Counted from the first letter of the stretch, positions 1 through 8,076 are shown. The stretch is 27,246 nt of DNA from Candidatus Peregrinibacteria bacterium (GCA_016186245.1 JACPLZ010000006.1:1-27246); one strand, 5' to 3'. The notes: a model not told the origin generated them from the sequence alone. Program-made: numbers and translations.

Positions 1-55
1 CATAAAGCCAACAGATTTACAGTCTGTCCTCGTTGACCGCTTGAAGTACCTGCCC
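1..55 (-). tRNA. tRNA-Tyr(GTA), 3' part cut off by the window edge
   Basis: On the minus strand the acceptor 5' strand GGGCAGG (55-49) is followed by a D arm and an anticodon arm with stem ACAGA/TCTGT and loop CTGTAAA (22-16), giving anticodon GTA. The sequence after the anticodon arm enters what should be the long variable arm of a class II tRNA, as expected for bacterial tRNA-Tyr, and then leaves the window. The T arm and 3' end are not visible. Confidence 0.85.
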
Positions 56-75
56 AAATGTCAAAAAGCGGGGGG

Positions 76-81
76 ATTATA
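76..81 (-). promoter_or_regulatory. -10 box for tRNA-Tyr
   Basis: A perfect TATAAT on the minus strand lies 20 bases before the tRNA-Tyr 5' end, which fits a short processed leader. No convincing -35 is seen 16-18 bases upstream. Confidence 0.45.
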
Positions 82-108
82 TCTAATATCATGTTGCAAT
101 GAAAGCCG

Positions 109-1218
109 ATGCACAAAGATGGGGTTATAATGACAAATTTCAAAAAGTATATTAAGCTCAGGCCTATGGTCTTTCGCGGATTTTGGGAAAAACTGAAAAA
201 GCCGATAATCGGTCTGTCGCCGATGGATGGGGTTACTGATGCGGCATATCGATATATGGTCTGCAAATATAGTCGGCCGGATGTGGTTATTACCGAATTT
301 ACGAATGTGGAAGGCCTGGCGCGTGGCGCTGTGGAAATGCTAAAAGCGTTTATTTATGATGAAATCGAGCGGCCGATTGTGGCGCAGATTTTTGGCGTTG
401 AGCCGGAGTCATATTACAAATGTGCGGTGATACTTTGCGAACTGGGCTTTGATGGAATTGATATCAACATGGGTTGTCCGTGCAGTAATGTGGCGCGGCA
501 GGGGAGCGGGGCGGCTTTGATAAAAACTCCGGATCTGGCAAAAAAACTTATTAGGATCACTAAAAAGGCGGTGAAAGACTGGAGCGAAGGCATGACGATG
601 GAAAAAGCTGATGTGCATACGGATATTATTTCTGCGGTTGATGGGATGAAAAATGGAAGAATTTTTGAGCGCCGAATGATCCCCGTGTCGGTAAAAACGA
701 GAATTGGATATGATAATGTAGTGGCTGAAGATTGGGTGGCGCAGCTTTTAGAGGAGGAGCCGGCGAATCTCACCATGCATGGGCGCACCTTGAAGCAGCT
801 GTACATGGGACGCGCGGACTGGGAAACGTTGGCGAAGGCGGCGGAGGTAGTGCATGGAAGCGGCTTGGACATAAGTTTTTTGGGAAATGGCGATGTGAAA
901 TCGCCGGAAGATGCGCGAAAAAAAATTGCAGACTATGGGGTGGATGGAGTGCTTGTAGGACGGGCGACACAGGGCGCACCGTGGTTTTTTGACGGGAAGG
1001 AGCCGGATTTGAAACAACGATTAAATATCGCTCTGGAGCACGCCACCTATTTTGCAAAAAAATCTGGCAATATATTTGGCAATTCCCATTTTTTCAAAAT
1101 AAGAAAACACCTTGGATGGTATTGCAAAGGCTTTGATGGCGCGAAAGAATTGCGGAAAAACTTAATGACAGTGGAAAATGTTGAGGACGTGGAGAGAGAG
1201 CTTGCAAAGAATTTTTAG
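109..1218 (+). CDS. dus: tRNA-dihydrouridine synthase
   Basis: FMN-dependent enzyme that reduces uridine to dihydrouridine in the D loop of tRNAs. The TIM-barrel start SPMDGVTDAAYR is at about residues 37-48. The catalytic-cysteine motif DINMGCPCSN follows, with Cys at about 123 (numbering from 109). The phosphate/FMN segments VSVKTRIGYD, MHGRT, GNGDVKSPEDA and GVLVGRATQG are all present, followed by the helical C-terminal tRNA-binding domain. A charged insertion of roughly 30 residues lies between the active-site helix and VSVKTRIG. The start is uncertain: ATG at 109, 130 or 166. The last one (MVFRGFWEKLKKPIIGL) best matches how the family begins, and the longer starts add residues with no family support. 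The gene is next to a tRNA gene and converges on efp, overlapping it by 4 bases. Which uridine is modified cannot be told from sequence. Confidence 0.9.
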   Translation: MHKDGVIMTNFKKYIKLRPMVFRGFWEKLKKPIIGLSPMDGVTDAAYRYMVCKYSRPDVVITEFTNVEGLARGAVEMLKAFIYDEIERPIVAQIFGVEPESYYKCAVILCELGFDGIDINMGCPCSNVARQGSGAALIKTPDLAKKLIRITKKAVKDWSEGMTMEKADVHTDIISAVDGMKNGRIFERRMIPVSVKTRIGYDNVVAEDWVAQLLEEEPANLTMHGRTLKQLYMGRADWETLAKAAEVVHGSGLDISFLGNGDVKSPEDARKKIADYGVDGVLVGRATQGAPWFFDGKEPDLKQRLNIALEHATYFAKKSGNIFGNSHFFKIRKHLGWYCKGFDGAKELRKNLMTVENVEDVERELAKNF

Positions 1219-1775
1219 GCCCTTTCCACGTATTCGCTGCTTTCCGTGTTCACTCTTATCATTTCACCCTCCTGAATAAACAGAGGCACTTGCACTACCA
1301 GTCCGGTTTCCAACGTTGCCGGTTTGCTACCGCCCTGTGCAGTATCGCCCTTTACACCCGGGCTTGTTTCGATAACTTTTAAAACAACTTTTGGCGGCAA
1401 TTCCAAGCCAATCGGCTTGTCTTCATAACGCGTTACGATGGTTGTCTCGCCTTCTTTCAAAAAATTCAATTGGTCGCCCAAAGATTCGATTGGCAGCGCA
1501 AACTGGTCATATGTTGTCGCATCCATGAAATTCGCCATTGAATTGTCTTTATACAGATAAGTCGCATTTGATCTTTGAATCTGCACGAGCTCAAAATCTT
1601 CGCCGGAAACATAGGTTTTTTCCATCACTTTTCCGGAAATGGCGCCGCGGAGTTTTGTCCTCATAACCGGTTTCCTCTGTGAAGTCCGCATAAAGCTGCA
1701 TGCGAGAATTACGCACGGCTCGCCTCCATGTTTAACAACCTTGCCTAATTTTAGATCGGTGATCGACTGTGCCAT
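1215..1775 (-). CDS. efp: Elongation factor P
   Basis: EF-P binds the ribosome between the P and E sites and relieves stalling at consecutive prolines. All three beta-barrel domains are present over 186 residues. The KOW-like N-terminal domain runs to about residue 62, and the C-terminal OB domain holds the family signature PGVKGDTAQGGSKPATLETG and ends in SSEYVERA. Oddity: the loop that reaches the peptidyl-transferase centre reads FMRTSQRKPVMRTKL. Aligned without gaps to E. coli EF-P (FVKPGKGQAFARVKL), Gln33 falls where the modified Lys34 should be. A basic pair, Arg34-Lys35, is adjacent. The gene has its own promoter in the end of the DUF475 gene and converges on dus. Confidence 0.95.
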   Translation of the reverse strand: MAQSITDLKLGKVVKHGGEPCVILACSFMRTSQRKPVMRTKLRGAISGKVMEKTYVSGEDFELVQIQRSNATYLYKDNSMANFMDATTYDQFALPIESLGDQLNFLKEGETTIVTRYEDKPIGLELPPKVVLKVIETSPGVKGDTAQGGSKPATLETGLVVQVPLFIQEGEMIRVNTESSEYVERA

Positions 1776-1784
1776 AGTGGCGCA

Positions 1785-1813
1785 AGGATAATAAAAGATC
1801 GGCCACTAGTCAA
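1785..1813 (-). promoter_or_regulatory. Promoter of efp
   Basis: Minus strand: -35 TTGACT (1813-1808), 17-base spacer, -10 TATCCT (1790-1785). Nine bases then lead to the ATG, so the transcript would have a leader of about 0-3 bases. The -35 overlaps the stop codon of the upstream DUF475 gene. No Shine-Dalgarno sequence is present. Confidence 0.6.
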
Positions 1814-2726
1814 TCATCTTTGATAAAACCCGCTTTGACTTAAGAAAAAATCCGCCGATTACGGCAAAAGTTACCGCCGGGGATACCCATGCCGGAATGT
1901 ATATTCCAAATGCATCGCACAGCATCACGGCACCCAAAACAAGTATCGAATACATCGCGCCGTTTTTCAAATAAATGTATTTTTTCACACGGTCGATATT
2001 TCCAACAGTCAACTGCCGCACAACAATAGCTCCCAAACCGTTTCCCAAAAGTATCAGAGGAATTGAAAGAGTGAATGCAAATGCGCCGATCACTCCATCG
2101 ATCGAAAATGTCGAATCTATAACTTCCAGATAAAGAATTTTGCTGATGTCGGACATTCCACCGCTCATCAATTCTTTTTCTCTTTTTTCGTCATTTTCCT
2201 TAAACCCGTGAGTGATAAAAAATGCGGTGGAACCAACTACGGCGCCAAAAGCCATTACCGGATTTATCTTTATCGCAAGCCATACAATCGAGGCCAGAAA
2301 TATTGAGACGACCGCATAAAACCACACTCCCTGCGAATGGATAAAACGTTCGCCCGGCAATCCAAAATTTTTAGGCTCCAAAAAAAGCCAGTGAAAAAAC
2401 AGGAAAACAAGGAAAGTGCCTCCGCCGGCAAGCAGTACCGGAGCGGCGTTTTCTATCGCTTCTAGGACGTGTGGATCCCCGCTAAAAGTGGCGGTCAACG
2501 CTTCAATCGGTCCCAATCCGGGAATTGATAGCCACACAATAAGCCATGGCAGTGCACCTCTAACAATAAAAACCGCAAATAAAATTCCCCACAATAAAAA
2601 CCATCTTCGACCCCTTTGGCTCATACCCCCCAAAACTTCCGCATTGATAACGGCATTATCAATACTGCTGATAGTCTCAAACAGCGCCAGTCCGGCAATG
2701 GTCAGCATGGCAGAAAAAATGTTCAT
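1806..2726 (-). CDS. DUF475 / TerC-superfamily integral membrane protein
   Basis: Polytopic membrane protein of the DUF475 branch of the TerC/LysE superfamily, whose members are linked to metal-ion efflux or tolerance. The two hallmark acidic repeats are present: ETISSIDNAVINAEVL in the first membrane segment and EVIDSTFSIDGVIGAFA in the middle. Each pairs Glu/Asp inside hydrophobic helices and could bind cations. About eight hydrophobic segments are visible, with a charged loop (KENDEKREKELMSGG) before the second repeat. The frame can be extended to a TTG at 2798, but those 24 residues look unlike the family, so I start at ATG 2726 (306 residues). TAAAAT lies 8 bases before that ATG. The ion is unknown. 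Confidence 0.85.
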   Translation of the reverse strand: MNIFSAMLTIAGLALFETISSIDNAVINAEVLGGMSQRGRRWFLLWGILFAVFIVRGALPWLIVWLSIPGLGPIEALTATFSGDPHVLEAIENAAPVLLAGGGTFLVFLFFHWLFLEPKNFGLPGERFIHSQGVWFYAVVSIFLASIVWLAIKINPVMAFGAVVGSTAFFITHGFKENDEKREKELMSGGMSDISKILYLEVIDSTFSIDGVIGAFAFTLSIPLILLGNGLGAIVVRQLTVGNIDRVKKYIYLKNGAMYSILVLGAVMLCDAFGIYIPAWVSPAVTFAVIGGFFLKSKRVLSKMID

Positions 2727-2734
2727 TTGGAGAT

Positions 2735-2758
2735 ATTTTAATTTATGCCCAGCATAAA
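2735..2758 (-). promoter_or_regulatory. -10 box and adjacent palindrome upstream of the DUF475 gene
   Basis: The minus-strand -10 TAAAAT (2740-2735) is 8 bases from the ATG. Directly upstream is a perfect inverted repeat TTTATGC-CCA-GCATAAA (2742-2758), exactly where the -35/-10 spacer would lie. No good -35 is seen. The arrangement could be an operator for a repressor, possibly metal-responsive given the gene, but the regulator is unknown. Confidence 0.4.
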
Positions 2759-2809
2759 GATCTTCTTGTGAAATGCAATTAGATTTAGGTAACATCAACC
2801 TGCAATTAC

Positions 2810-2886
2810 CGGGGTGTGGCGCAGTTGGCTAGCGCGCAAGCATGGGGTGCTTGAGGCCGCAGGTTCAAGTCCTGTCACCCCGACCA
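2810..2886 (+). tRNA. tRNA-Pro(GGG)
   Basis: A full cloverleaf of 77 bases including an encoded CCA. The acceptor stem CGGGGTG pairs with CACCCCG (2876-2882), with discriminator A. The anticodon stem CAAGC/GCTTG (2837-2853) carries loop ATGGGGT, giving anticodon GGG at 2844-2846 with G at position 37, as usual for proline tRNAs. The T arm is GCAGG-TTCAAGT-CCTGT. The ATG of the next gene lies only 15 bases after the CCA, so the two may share a transcript. Confidence 0.95.
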
Positions 2887-2901
2887 GTAAAAAAGAGCTA
2901 T

Positions 2902-3819
2902 ATGTCAATTTTCTTTAATCTAATTTCAAAGATATTCCCACTGTATCTTTTTATTCTAATTGGGTACTTTGCGAATAAAAAGCTGGCCGTAACAAAGGAT
3001 GGCATAGCGAGATTGTTAATTTATGTATTTGCGCCGGCAATAGTTTTTCTTGGAACCATAAATGCGAAAGAGAGCTCTGAACTTTTCCTGATTCCAGTTA
3101 TTTATTTCGTGGTCGGCGGATTGCTCTGCATTGCCGCCGCAATTATCGCAAGAAAAATTTGGAAAGACGGCACGGAAAAGGTGGCGGCGTTTATAGCCGG
3201 GACAGGCAACACGGGATATTTTGGCTTGCCGGTGTGTCTGGCGATCGTGGGGGAAGATGCTCTGGCGATAGTCGCAATGGTTTCCATAGGACTAATTCTT
3301 TTTGAAAACATGATCGGTTTTTACGTGGTGGCAAGAGCTTCCTATAGCCCCAGAAAGGCTTTGCAAAAAGTTCTGCATCTTCCATCAATCTATGCTTTTT
3401 TAGGGGCATTAATCATCAATTTATTTGATATAACTTTGAACAAGGAGGTTGTTGATTTCTTTTCAATACTGAAAGGCGGATATGTGCCGCTTGGTATGAT
3501 GATAATCGGACTGGGAATTGCTGAAATAAAACCCAATCATCTGGATTTCAAGTTTGGATTTTTCACTTTATTTAATAAATTTATTGTCTGGCCGATAATT
3601 TTTTTGGGAATTATTTATATCGATAAAGCATTTTCCAAGATTTTCAATCAAGTGGTGTATTTAACTTTTATGATCGAATCGATAGTGCCAATAGCATCAA
3701 ACGCTGTAACGTATGCCACGGAATTGAAAGTGCATCCTCAAAAAGTGGCTTTTGTTGTTGTAATCAGCACGTTAATAGCTTTGGTGTATATTCCCGTTAT
3801 GGTTACTTTGTTTTTGTAG
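2902..3819 (+). CDS. AEC family (auxin-efflux-carrier-like) transporter
   Basis: A 305-residue membrane protein with about ten hydrophobic segments in two halves, typical of the AEC/Mem_trans family, which exports small organic acids or similar solutes. The family-like segment GYVPLGMMIIGLGIAEI sits near the middle. The C-terminal half has ESIVPIASNAVTYATEL, the counterpart of the conserved half-repeat with small residues and proline. The frame runs upstream into the tRNA gene, so the true start is ATG 2902, preceded by the weak purine stretch AAAAAGAG. There is no separate promoter between the tRNA and this gene. The substrate cannot be predicted. Downstream to 3945 I see no gene. Confidence 0.85.
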   Translation: MSIFFNLISKIFPLYLFILIGYFANKKLAVTKDGIARLLIYVFAPAIVFLGTINAKESSELFLIPVIYFVVGGLLCIAAAIIARKIWKDGTEKVAAFIAGTGNTGYFGLPVCLAIVGEDALAIVAMVSIGLILFENMIGFYVVARASYSPRKALQKVLHLPSIYAFLGALIINLFDITLNKEVVDFFSILKGGYVPLGMMIIGLGIAEIKPNHLDFKFGFFTLFNKFIVWPIIFLGIIYIDKAFSKIFNQVVYLTFMIESIVPIASNAVTYATELKVHPQKVAFVVVISTLIALVYIPVMVTLFL

Positions 3820-3945
3820 TTTAGGCTTTATATTTGGGTTTCATGGAATAGGATTTTTGCCGACCGGACTAAATAATAACATCGTGTTTTATCATTTCTC
3901 GCGGCCGGGGAGTTTTTCAGCATGTCCTTAGGTTGTCTCTTGCTA

Positions 3946-3974
3946 TTGACATAAATCCGCATTATCATTAACTT
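3946..3974 (+). promoter_or_regulatory. Promoter of the 3981 gene
   Basis: Consensus -35 TTGACA (3946-3951), 17-base spacer, -10 TAACTT (3969-3974). The ATG follows 6 bases later, so transcription should begin at or next to the start codon (leaderless). Confidence 0.6.
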
Positions 3975-3980
3975 GCTGGC

Positions 3981-4622
3981 ATGGAAAAGCCAAAATCACC
4001 GATGCTAAGCGTCCTGACTGCAGTTTCAATGCTGGCGCCAGCCTGTACAGAGAGTCAGCCAAGAATGCAGGTTGAGAATAATGCGCTTGAAATTGTGACT
4101 GGCATTGTGGCTACGTGTGAAAAAGTGCTTAGTGGAAAATTCATCCATTATGACAGTGGCGCTTTTCCGGTTTTTGGTTCTGCTGATATTAGCGACCTTA
4201 ATTGGAATAGGCGATGTGCCGTTGCTCCTTTGGATGGTACTGCCGGATATGGGCTGCGTGTTTCTGCTAATAGAACCATGCCAGAGGAGGATGGAGATGA
4301 GGCAGCCGGAGCATTTTCAACGTTTGATGCCGAAATGCAAGATGGCAAAATAATACGCGCCCATGCTGCTCCGAATTATTCCTATTCCAATCGCGGCGGT
4401 GATGGCCGTCATACCAATATAATTTTTGAACCGGACTTCGTGCGTCCTAATGGTTATCGCGGCTGCAGATTGAATGGTATCCCTACCGATGATCCGGATT
4501 TTTGCAGAAGACTTAATCTTGCTGTGCTGGATACTGTTAGCAAGCTACGGACAATGGCTGAAGCTGAGGCGCTCCAAAAATTGCGTGAAACAGAGAAACG
4601 ATGGCGGAAAATGAATAGATGA
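3981..4622 (+). CDS. Hypothetical secreted protein, possible lipoprotein
   Basis: I do not recognise this 213-residue protein. The N-terminus looks like a signal peptide: Lys near the start, then MLSVLTAVSMLAPACTES. APAC could be a loose lipobox with Cys22, but the residue at -3 is Ala rather than Leu, so ordinary cleavage is also possible. The rest has four more cysteines (in VATCEKV, NRRCAV, RGCRLN, PDFCRR), which could form disulfides outside the cell. The C-terminus is a charged helix with many Glu, Lys and Arg, perhaps coiled coil. The gene stands alone with its own promoter and converges on the AbiE pair, leaving only 9 bases between them. Confidence 0.7.
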   Translation: MEKPKSPMLSVLTAVSMLAPACTESQPRMQVENNALEIVTGIVATCEKVLSGKFIHYDSGAFPVFGSADISDLNWNRRCAVAPLDGTAGYGLRVSANRTMPEEDGDEAAGAFSTFDAEMQDGKIIRAHAAPNYSYSNRGGDGRHTNIIFEPDFVRPNGYRGCRLNGIPTDDPDFCRRLNLAVLDTVSKLRTMAEAEALQKLRETEKRWRKMNR

Positions 4623-4631
4623 TTCTGGCTT

Positions 4632-5897
4632 CTACTTCAGCAAGTCATCAAGCTCGCAGGAGAGCAGAGTCGACTTGTTGAGTAAAATATCCTCTTTCCG
4701 GTTGAACTTTTCAGCCGTCATTCTGATAACTTTTGTGGTGATGCTGTCGCCAAGCATAGTCCGATTATTTTTTTTGAAATATGCTTCTGTTTTCTCATAA
4801 AATAGAGTCGTATACTGTTTTATTCTATCGCTTAATCCCTCCCCTGTATTGCTATCGACCAACTTGATTATTTGATCGTTTATTTTTGTCGGTAGATCGC
4901 CTGCCTGGAATTTGATCCAAAATTTGCCAATTATACAAGCAACTTTTATCGATCCGCCTTCTTTTGTTCCATACCAATAAATAAAGGAAAAATTGTCGGA
5001 ATCGAACGCCTTATTCACCGCTATACTCTCCAATATTGTGGTGGTGGTGATTTTATAATCATAGAGAAGCCGCAAATAGCTTTCTCTCCAATTTCCAAGC
5101 CAATTTTCAATGTAAGTCCGATTCATAAATAATGGTAAAAGATCCTGTTTGAGGTTTTCATCATTTACTTTATTCATCCGTAACGTGAGCTTGTCAAAAA
5201 GCGCATGTATATCTTTTGTATCTATATTTTTAGCCATCAGATAATCAAAATCAGGCACCGCTTTTTTACCCATGTACCAAAGGAGGTCATAAATATCACG
5301 GCCTTTTTCTTCGTAGATAGCTTTCCCCACGCCGCGAGTGCCGCGGAGAAAAATGGCAGCAATCTTGCTGGCCATAAGCGAACCCATATTGTAGGTTGTG
5401 ACAACAAAAGAAAGCTGGTCATGGTTTATCGGCCTGCGTTCAGTTACCGTGTTTGGAGCGATAAAATGGTTGAGATCGATTTTTACATGAACCTGTTTCG
5501 AGGAATGTCCAAATCTTAATTCCTCACCGAGGTGAAACTTAAGAAGCAATCCTCTGCCGGTAGTTATTTTGATTGTGAGAAAATCAGCTCCGGCACCGTA
5601 TGTATTTGTGAAGTGATTTTCCATTTCTTTTTTAAATCTTTTCAAAAATTTTACTGTGACGGCATGATGGATTTCAAAATCCAGATCAACCGACATACGG
5701 TCAAGCCCATGAATGATACGAAGCGAGGATCCTCCATACATAATCCATTTGCTGTATTCCGGATGGTTATAAATAAAATTGAGAATATGAAACTGCAGCT
5801 CCTCCTTGAGAGTGTTGCGGCGCGTTTCCGCATCAACCCCGCCGTAAGCGGTATCTTCTAGTTTTCTTTTGAGTATTTTTGAAATCTGTTCACTCAT
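4632..5897 (-). CDS. AbiEii-type nucleotidyltransferase toxin, long form
   Basis: Toxin of a type IV toxin-antitoxin / phage-abortive pair. AbiEii proteins are DNA-polymerase-beta-like nucleotidyltransferases; studied relatives modify tRNA 3' ends or bind GTP. Seen here: MYGGSSLRIIHGL at about 53-65 (the GS motif), SVDLDFE at 69-75 (metal-binding Asp pair), a lysine near 178 in SLMASKIAAI, and the conserved GRDIYDLLWYMGK at 199-211. The NTase part matches the family, but the protein is 421 residues against roughly 300 usually. About 150 C-terminal residues (from about 270) have no match I recognise. It overlaps the antitoxin gene by ATGA, so the two are translationally coupled. Confidence 0.88.
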   Translation of the reverse strand: MSEQISKILKRKLEDTAYGGVDAETRRNTLKEELQFHILNFIYNHPEYSKWIMYGGSSLRIIHGLDRMSVDLDFEIHHAVTVKFLKRFKKEMENHFTNTYGAGADFLTIKITTGRGLLLKFHLGEELRFGHSSKQVHVKIDLNHFIAPNTVTERRPINHDQLSFVVTTYNMGSLMASKIAAIFLRGTRGVGKAIYEEKGRDIYDLLWYMGKKAVPDFDYLMAKNIDTKDIHALFDKLTLRMNKVNDENLKQDLLPLFMNRTYIENWLGNWRESYLRLLYDYKITTTTILESIAVNKAFDSDNFSFIYWYGTKEGGSIKVACIIGKFWIKFQAGDLPTKINDQIIKLVDSNTGEGLSDRIKQYTTLFYEKTEAYFKKNNRTMLGDSITTKVIRMTAEKFNRKEDILLNKSTLLSCELDDLLK

Positions 5898-6508
5898 GAG
5901 AGTATTTTTTTAATCATTGTATGAAATTTTGCCCTCTCTTTTTTGTCCATTTCGTCGATATCTATGCGTAATTCTTCAACTAATGTGTTAATTTTTTCGA
6001 ATGTGATACCGCGAAACTGGTGAGTCTTAAAATATAACAAATCAAATAGTGCTTTTGATGGACAGGCTATGAAAAAATCGAATTTTCCTTTTTCCAAAGT
6101 AAAATCCAAAAAAAAATCTTTTTTGATTGACTGGTATGAAAAACTGCCTGCTTTTACCTGATAATTTCTTGTAGATTTAGGCGTGACCGAAGTTATAGAA
6201 TGAATTGCTTCTGTGGTCAGGTTGTGGTACTGAAGCGCTGCCCACGAACTTACATATGACGGCGTGCGAATGATGTTGGCCAGATAAAAAGAATAGGAAA
6301 TGTCATCTCTGTTTTTGTCAAAGAAGTCTACAGACACATATAATCCTTTTTTGAGCTGAAAAATTTCGTTATATTTTAAAAAACGACTGATATAAGTATT
6401 GATTGTAACATCCTTAAGCCCCAGCTGCTTGCCGAGCTGACGCACTGTATTCTTGCCGAAGTGTGGCAAAAGTTTTAGCTGCTCTAAAAGGTTTTTCTTG
6501 CTTTTCAT
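5894..6508 (-). CDS. AbiEi-type antitoxin / transcriptional repressor
   Basis: First gene of the pair, 204 residues. The N-terminal helix-turn-helix-like segment (NTVRQLGKQLGLKDVTINTY, about 19-38) followed by a wing-like strand (IFQLKKGLYVS) matches the AbiEi winged-helix domain that binds its own promoter. The rest has the AbiEi C-terminal fold, with SYVSSWAALQYHNLT, ITSVTPKSTR, and CPSKALFDLLYFK, the last a typical AbiEi segment. AbiEi antagonises the toxin without stable binding (type IV). It sits 4 bases overlapping the toxin gene, with a strong promoter just upstream, consistent with autorepression. Confidence 0.85.
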   Translation of the reverse strand: MKSKKNLLEQLKLLPHFGKNTVRQLGKQLGLKDVTINTYISRFLKYNEIFQLKKGLYVSVDFFDKNRDDISYSFYLANIIRTPSYVSSWAALQYHNLTTEAIHSITSVTPKSTRNYQVKAGSFSYQSIKKDFFLDFTLEKGKFDFFIACPSKALFDLLYFKTHQFRGITFEKINTLVEELRIDIDEMDKKERAKFHTMIKKILS

Positions 6509-6520
6509 AATTATGACAAC

Positions 6521-6548
6521 AGTGTATCATACGTGGAATTGATGTCAA
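6521..6548 (-). promoter_or_regulatory. Promoter of the AbiE operon
   Basis: Minus strand: -35 TTGACA (6548-6543), 16-base spacer, extended -10 TGA-TACACT (6526-6521), with ATG 12 bases further. A short palindrome, GTAT-G-ATAC, overlaps the -10, and CATAATTATG covers the start codon. Either could be an AbiEi operator. Confidence 0.55.
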
Positions 6549-6561
6549 TACGATTACGGTT

Positions 6562-8015
6562 TCAGTAAACTGCTGCCAAGTAACAATTTTCGCACAAAAC
6601 TTTTTCAGGCCGTTCCGGCGCATAGGTGGTTTGGATTGATGTGCCGCACTTCATGCACGCGCGCGGCCATAATGTTTGGGGATTGATTCGTTTTTTCCGC
6701 GCGTAATGGCGACAATCAACACATTGGCGTGGTAGAGGGATACCCTGTTTTTTATAAAAAGAAAATTCATTCTCAAGAATTTTAAAACTTTTTCCGCATG
6801 TTATGCATGTGAAAATTTTTTCTGAAATCGTATCGATGTTTTCTATGGAATCGGAAATTGTGTCCCAGGAAACGGTTTGTTTACCAAATGTGCCCGGCAA
6901 TTGCTCCTGCCAGCGCATGCCAAATTCAATAACGGTTTTTTTCTCCAGTGGAAACCATTCCTGCGCTATGGTTTCATTGTAGGCAAATGGAGTTAGCCAT
7001 AAGGGAAAAAATTCGCCCCACTCTCCATTCTTTTTCATGCGTTCAATGATTTTGGGCATCAATGTCTCGTATTCCTCTTTTGAATACTGTTTATTGAGAA
7101 TACAAAATGATTTTCGCTTTAAACTTATCGAGCCAAAAAGATCATGAGAAGAATGGCAATTTTCGGAGTACCAGATATTTTGCGACTTCCAGCAATATAT
7201 GCTAAAAGCCGTGCGATAGGAATTGTCCGGAGTGAAAAAATTTCAAATTCTTTACGAAGGCGTTCCCTTGATGACCATAAATCCAGGGCCAATTCTTTTT
7301 TCTTTTGGATAAAATCCTCTTTGGAATAGGGTTTATTGAAAATATGATATCGTTTATGCCTTAATCCGGCGGAAAGAATGCAATCCTGACAGTCCTTCAA
7401 ATCAAAACCAAAAGTGCAATCCGAGCATTCATGGCAGTACATACATTCCTGGCATGAATAGGAGTGTTCACAAAGAATGGACTGATACATCAATTGGGAG
7501 TCATTGAGTATATAATTATCTATGCAATCTTTTACAAAATTAATCTGGAATCCGTACATGCAATCCTGCGCATGCCATGAGCCTATAACCAGGTAAGTGT
7601 TTTTTCCGTAAGCAAAGTCATATGTGTATTCACAGTTTTCACTTCCGGTGCTGTTATCATTTTGCATGGCAAGTTTTGGAACATCGCGGAGAAGCGCCTG
7701 ATATTGCGGAAAAAATGGTTTGGAAAAATTAAAGTCGCGGCCGTACTGCAGGGGATCCCATCGATCCGACCACCAGCATGCGTTGCAATAAACATTTGGA
7801 GTGTGTGCTGGATCGTGCACGGAAATCATATTTTTTTTGCACAAATTACAGGCGCGCTTGTAATAAAAACGCTCATTGCGGAAAGCCAGCCGGGAGCGAA
7901 AACGGCAGCGGGGACAGGTTTTGGGCGGCGGTGAGGGGATTTTTTTATAAAATTCAATGTCGAAATCCTCGATGGGGAAATTATTCCTGCAAGAATTGCA
8001 GATGCGAGTTTCCAT
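6562..8015 (-). pseudogene. Multi-zinc-ribbon protein split by a -1 frameshift
   Basis: Two minus-strand frames (7125-8015 and 6562 to about 7240) are halves of one protein of about 484 residues. I recognise it as a Cys-rich family common in Patescibacteria, with no known function. The N-terminus has two Cys4 ribbons (CNSC/CPRC, CNLC/CNAC) around the family signature FYYKRACNLC and NACWWSDRWDPLQYGRDF. The middle is Cys-dotted repeats ending in HIFNKPYSKEDF. After the shift the second frame reads YSENCHSSHDLFG, then FCILNKQYSKEEYETLMPK, and ends in two more ribbons (CITC/CVDC, CMKC/CENC). The frames join if the A6 run at 7235-7240 (T6 on the coding strand) had one more base. This may be a sequencing error, a real mutation or slippage. 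The short frame 6562-7062 alone starts at TTG in the middle of the domain and is not a separate gene. Confidence 0.8.
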
Positions 8016-8021
8016 GCGGGG

Positions 8022-8030
8022 ATTCTATCA
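8022..8030 (-). promoter_or_regulatory. Extended -10 promoter of the zinc-ribbon gene
   Basis: TGA-TAGAAT on the minus strand, 6 bases before the ATG at 8015. A TG one base before the hexamer makes an extended -10, and no clear -35 is present. Leaderless arrangement. Confidence 0.5.
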
Positions 8031-8054
8031 TGGTTTGACAAGCTCACTATGACA
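8030..8054. repeat. Degenerate copy of a short palindromic repeat
   Basis: The 25 bases starting ATGGTTTGACAAG and ending CTATGACA resemble the palindromic elements at 26033 and 25474. They share the central ACRAG, the TCA and the ATGACA tail, but the arms are less symmetric. It abuts the promoter of the zinc-ribbon gene. The relationship is suggestive only. Confidence 0.35.
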
Positions 8055-8076
8055 AAATACATGACGCCGTCCTGTT

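Noticed and set aside
1776..1807. AGTGGC ... GCCACT inverted repeat ahead of efp
   Set aside because: Only six bases with a 20-base loop; too weak to call an operator.
2727..2798. N-terminal extension of the DUF475 protein from TTG 2798
   Set aside because: The extra residues do not look like the family, and the -10 box at 2735-2740 lies inside them.
6562..7062. Separate small zinc-ribbon gene
   Set aside because: Its upstream frame continues with clear family sequence to the A6 run at 7235, so it is the second half of a split gene.
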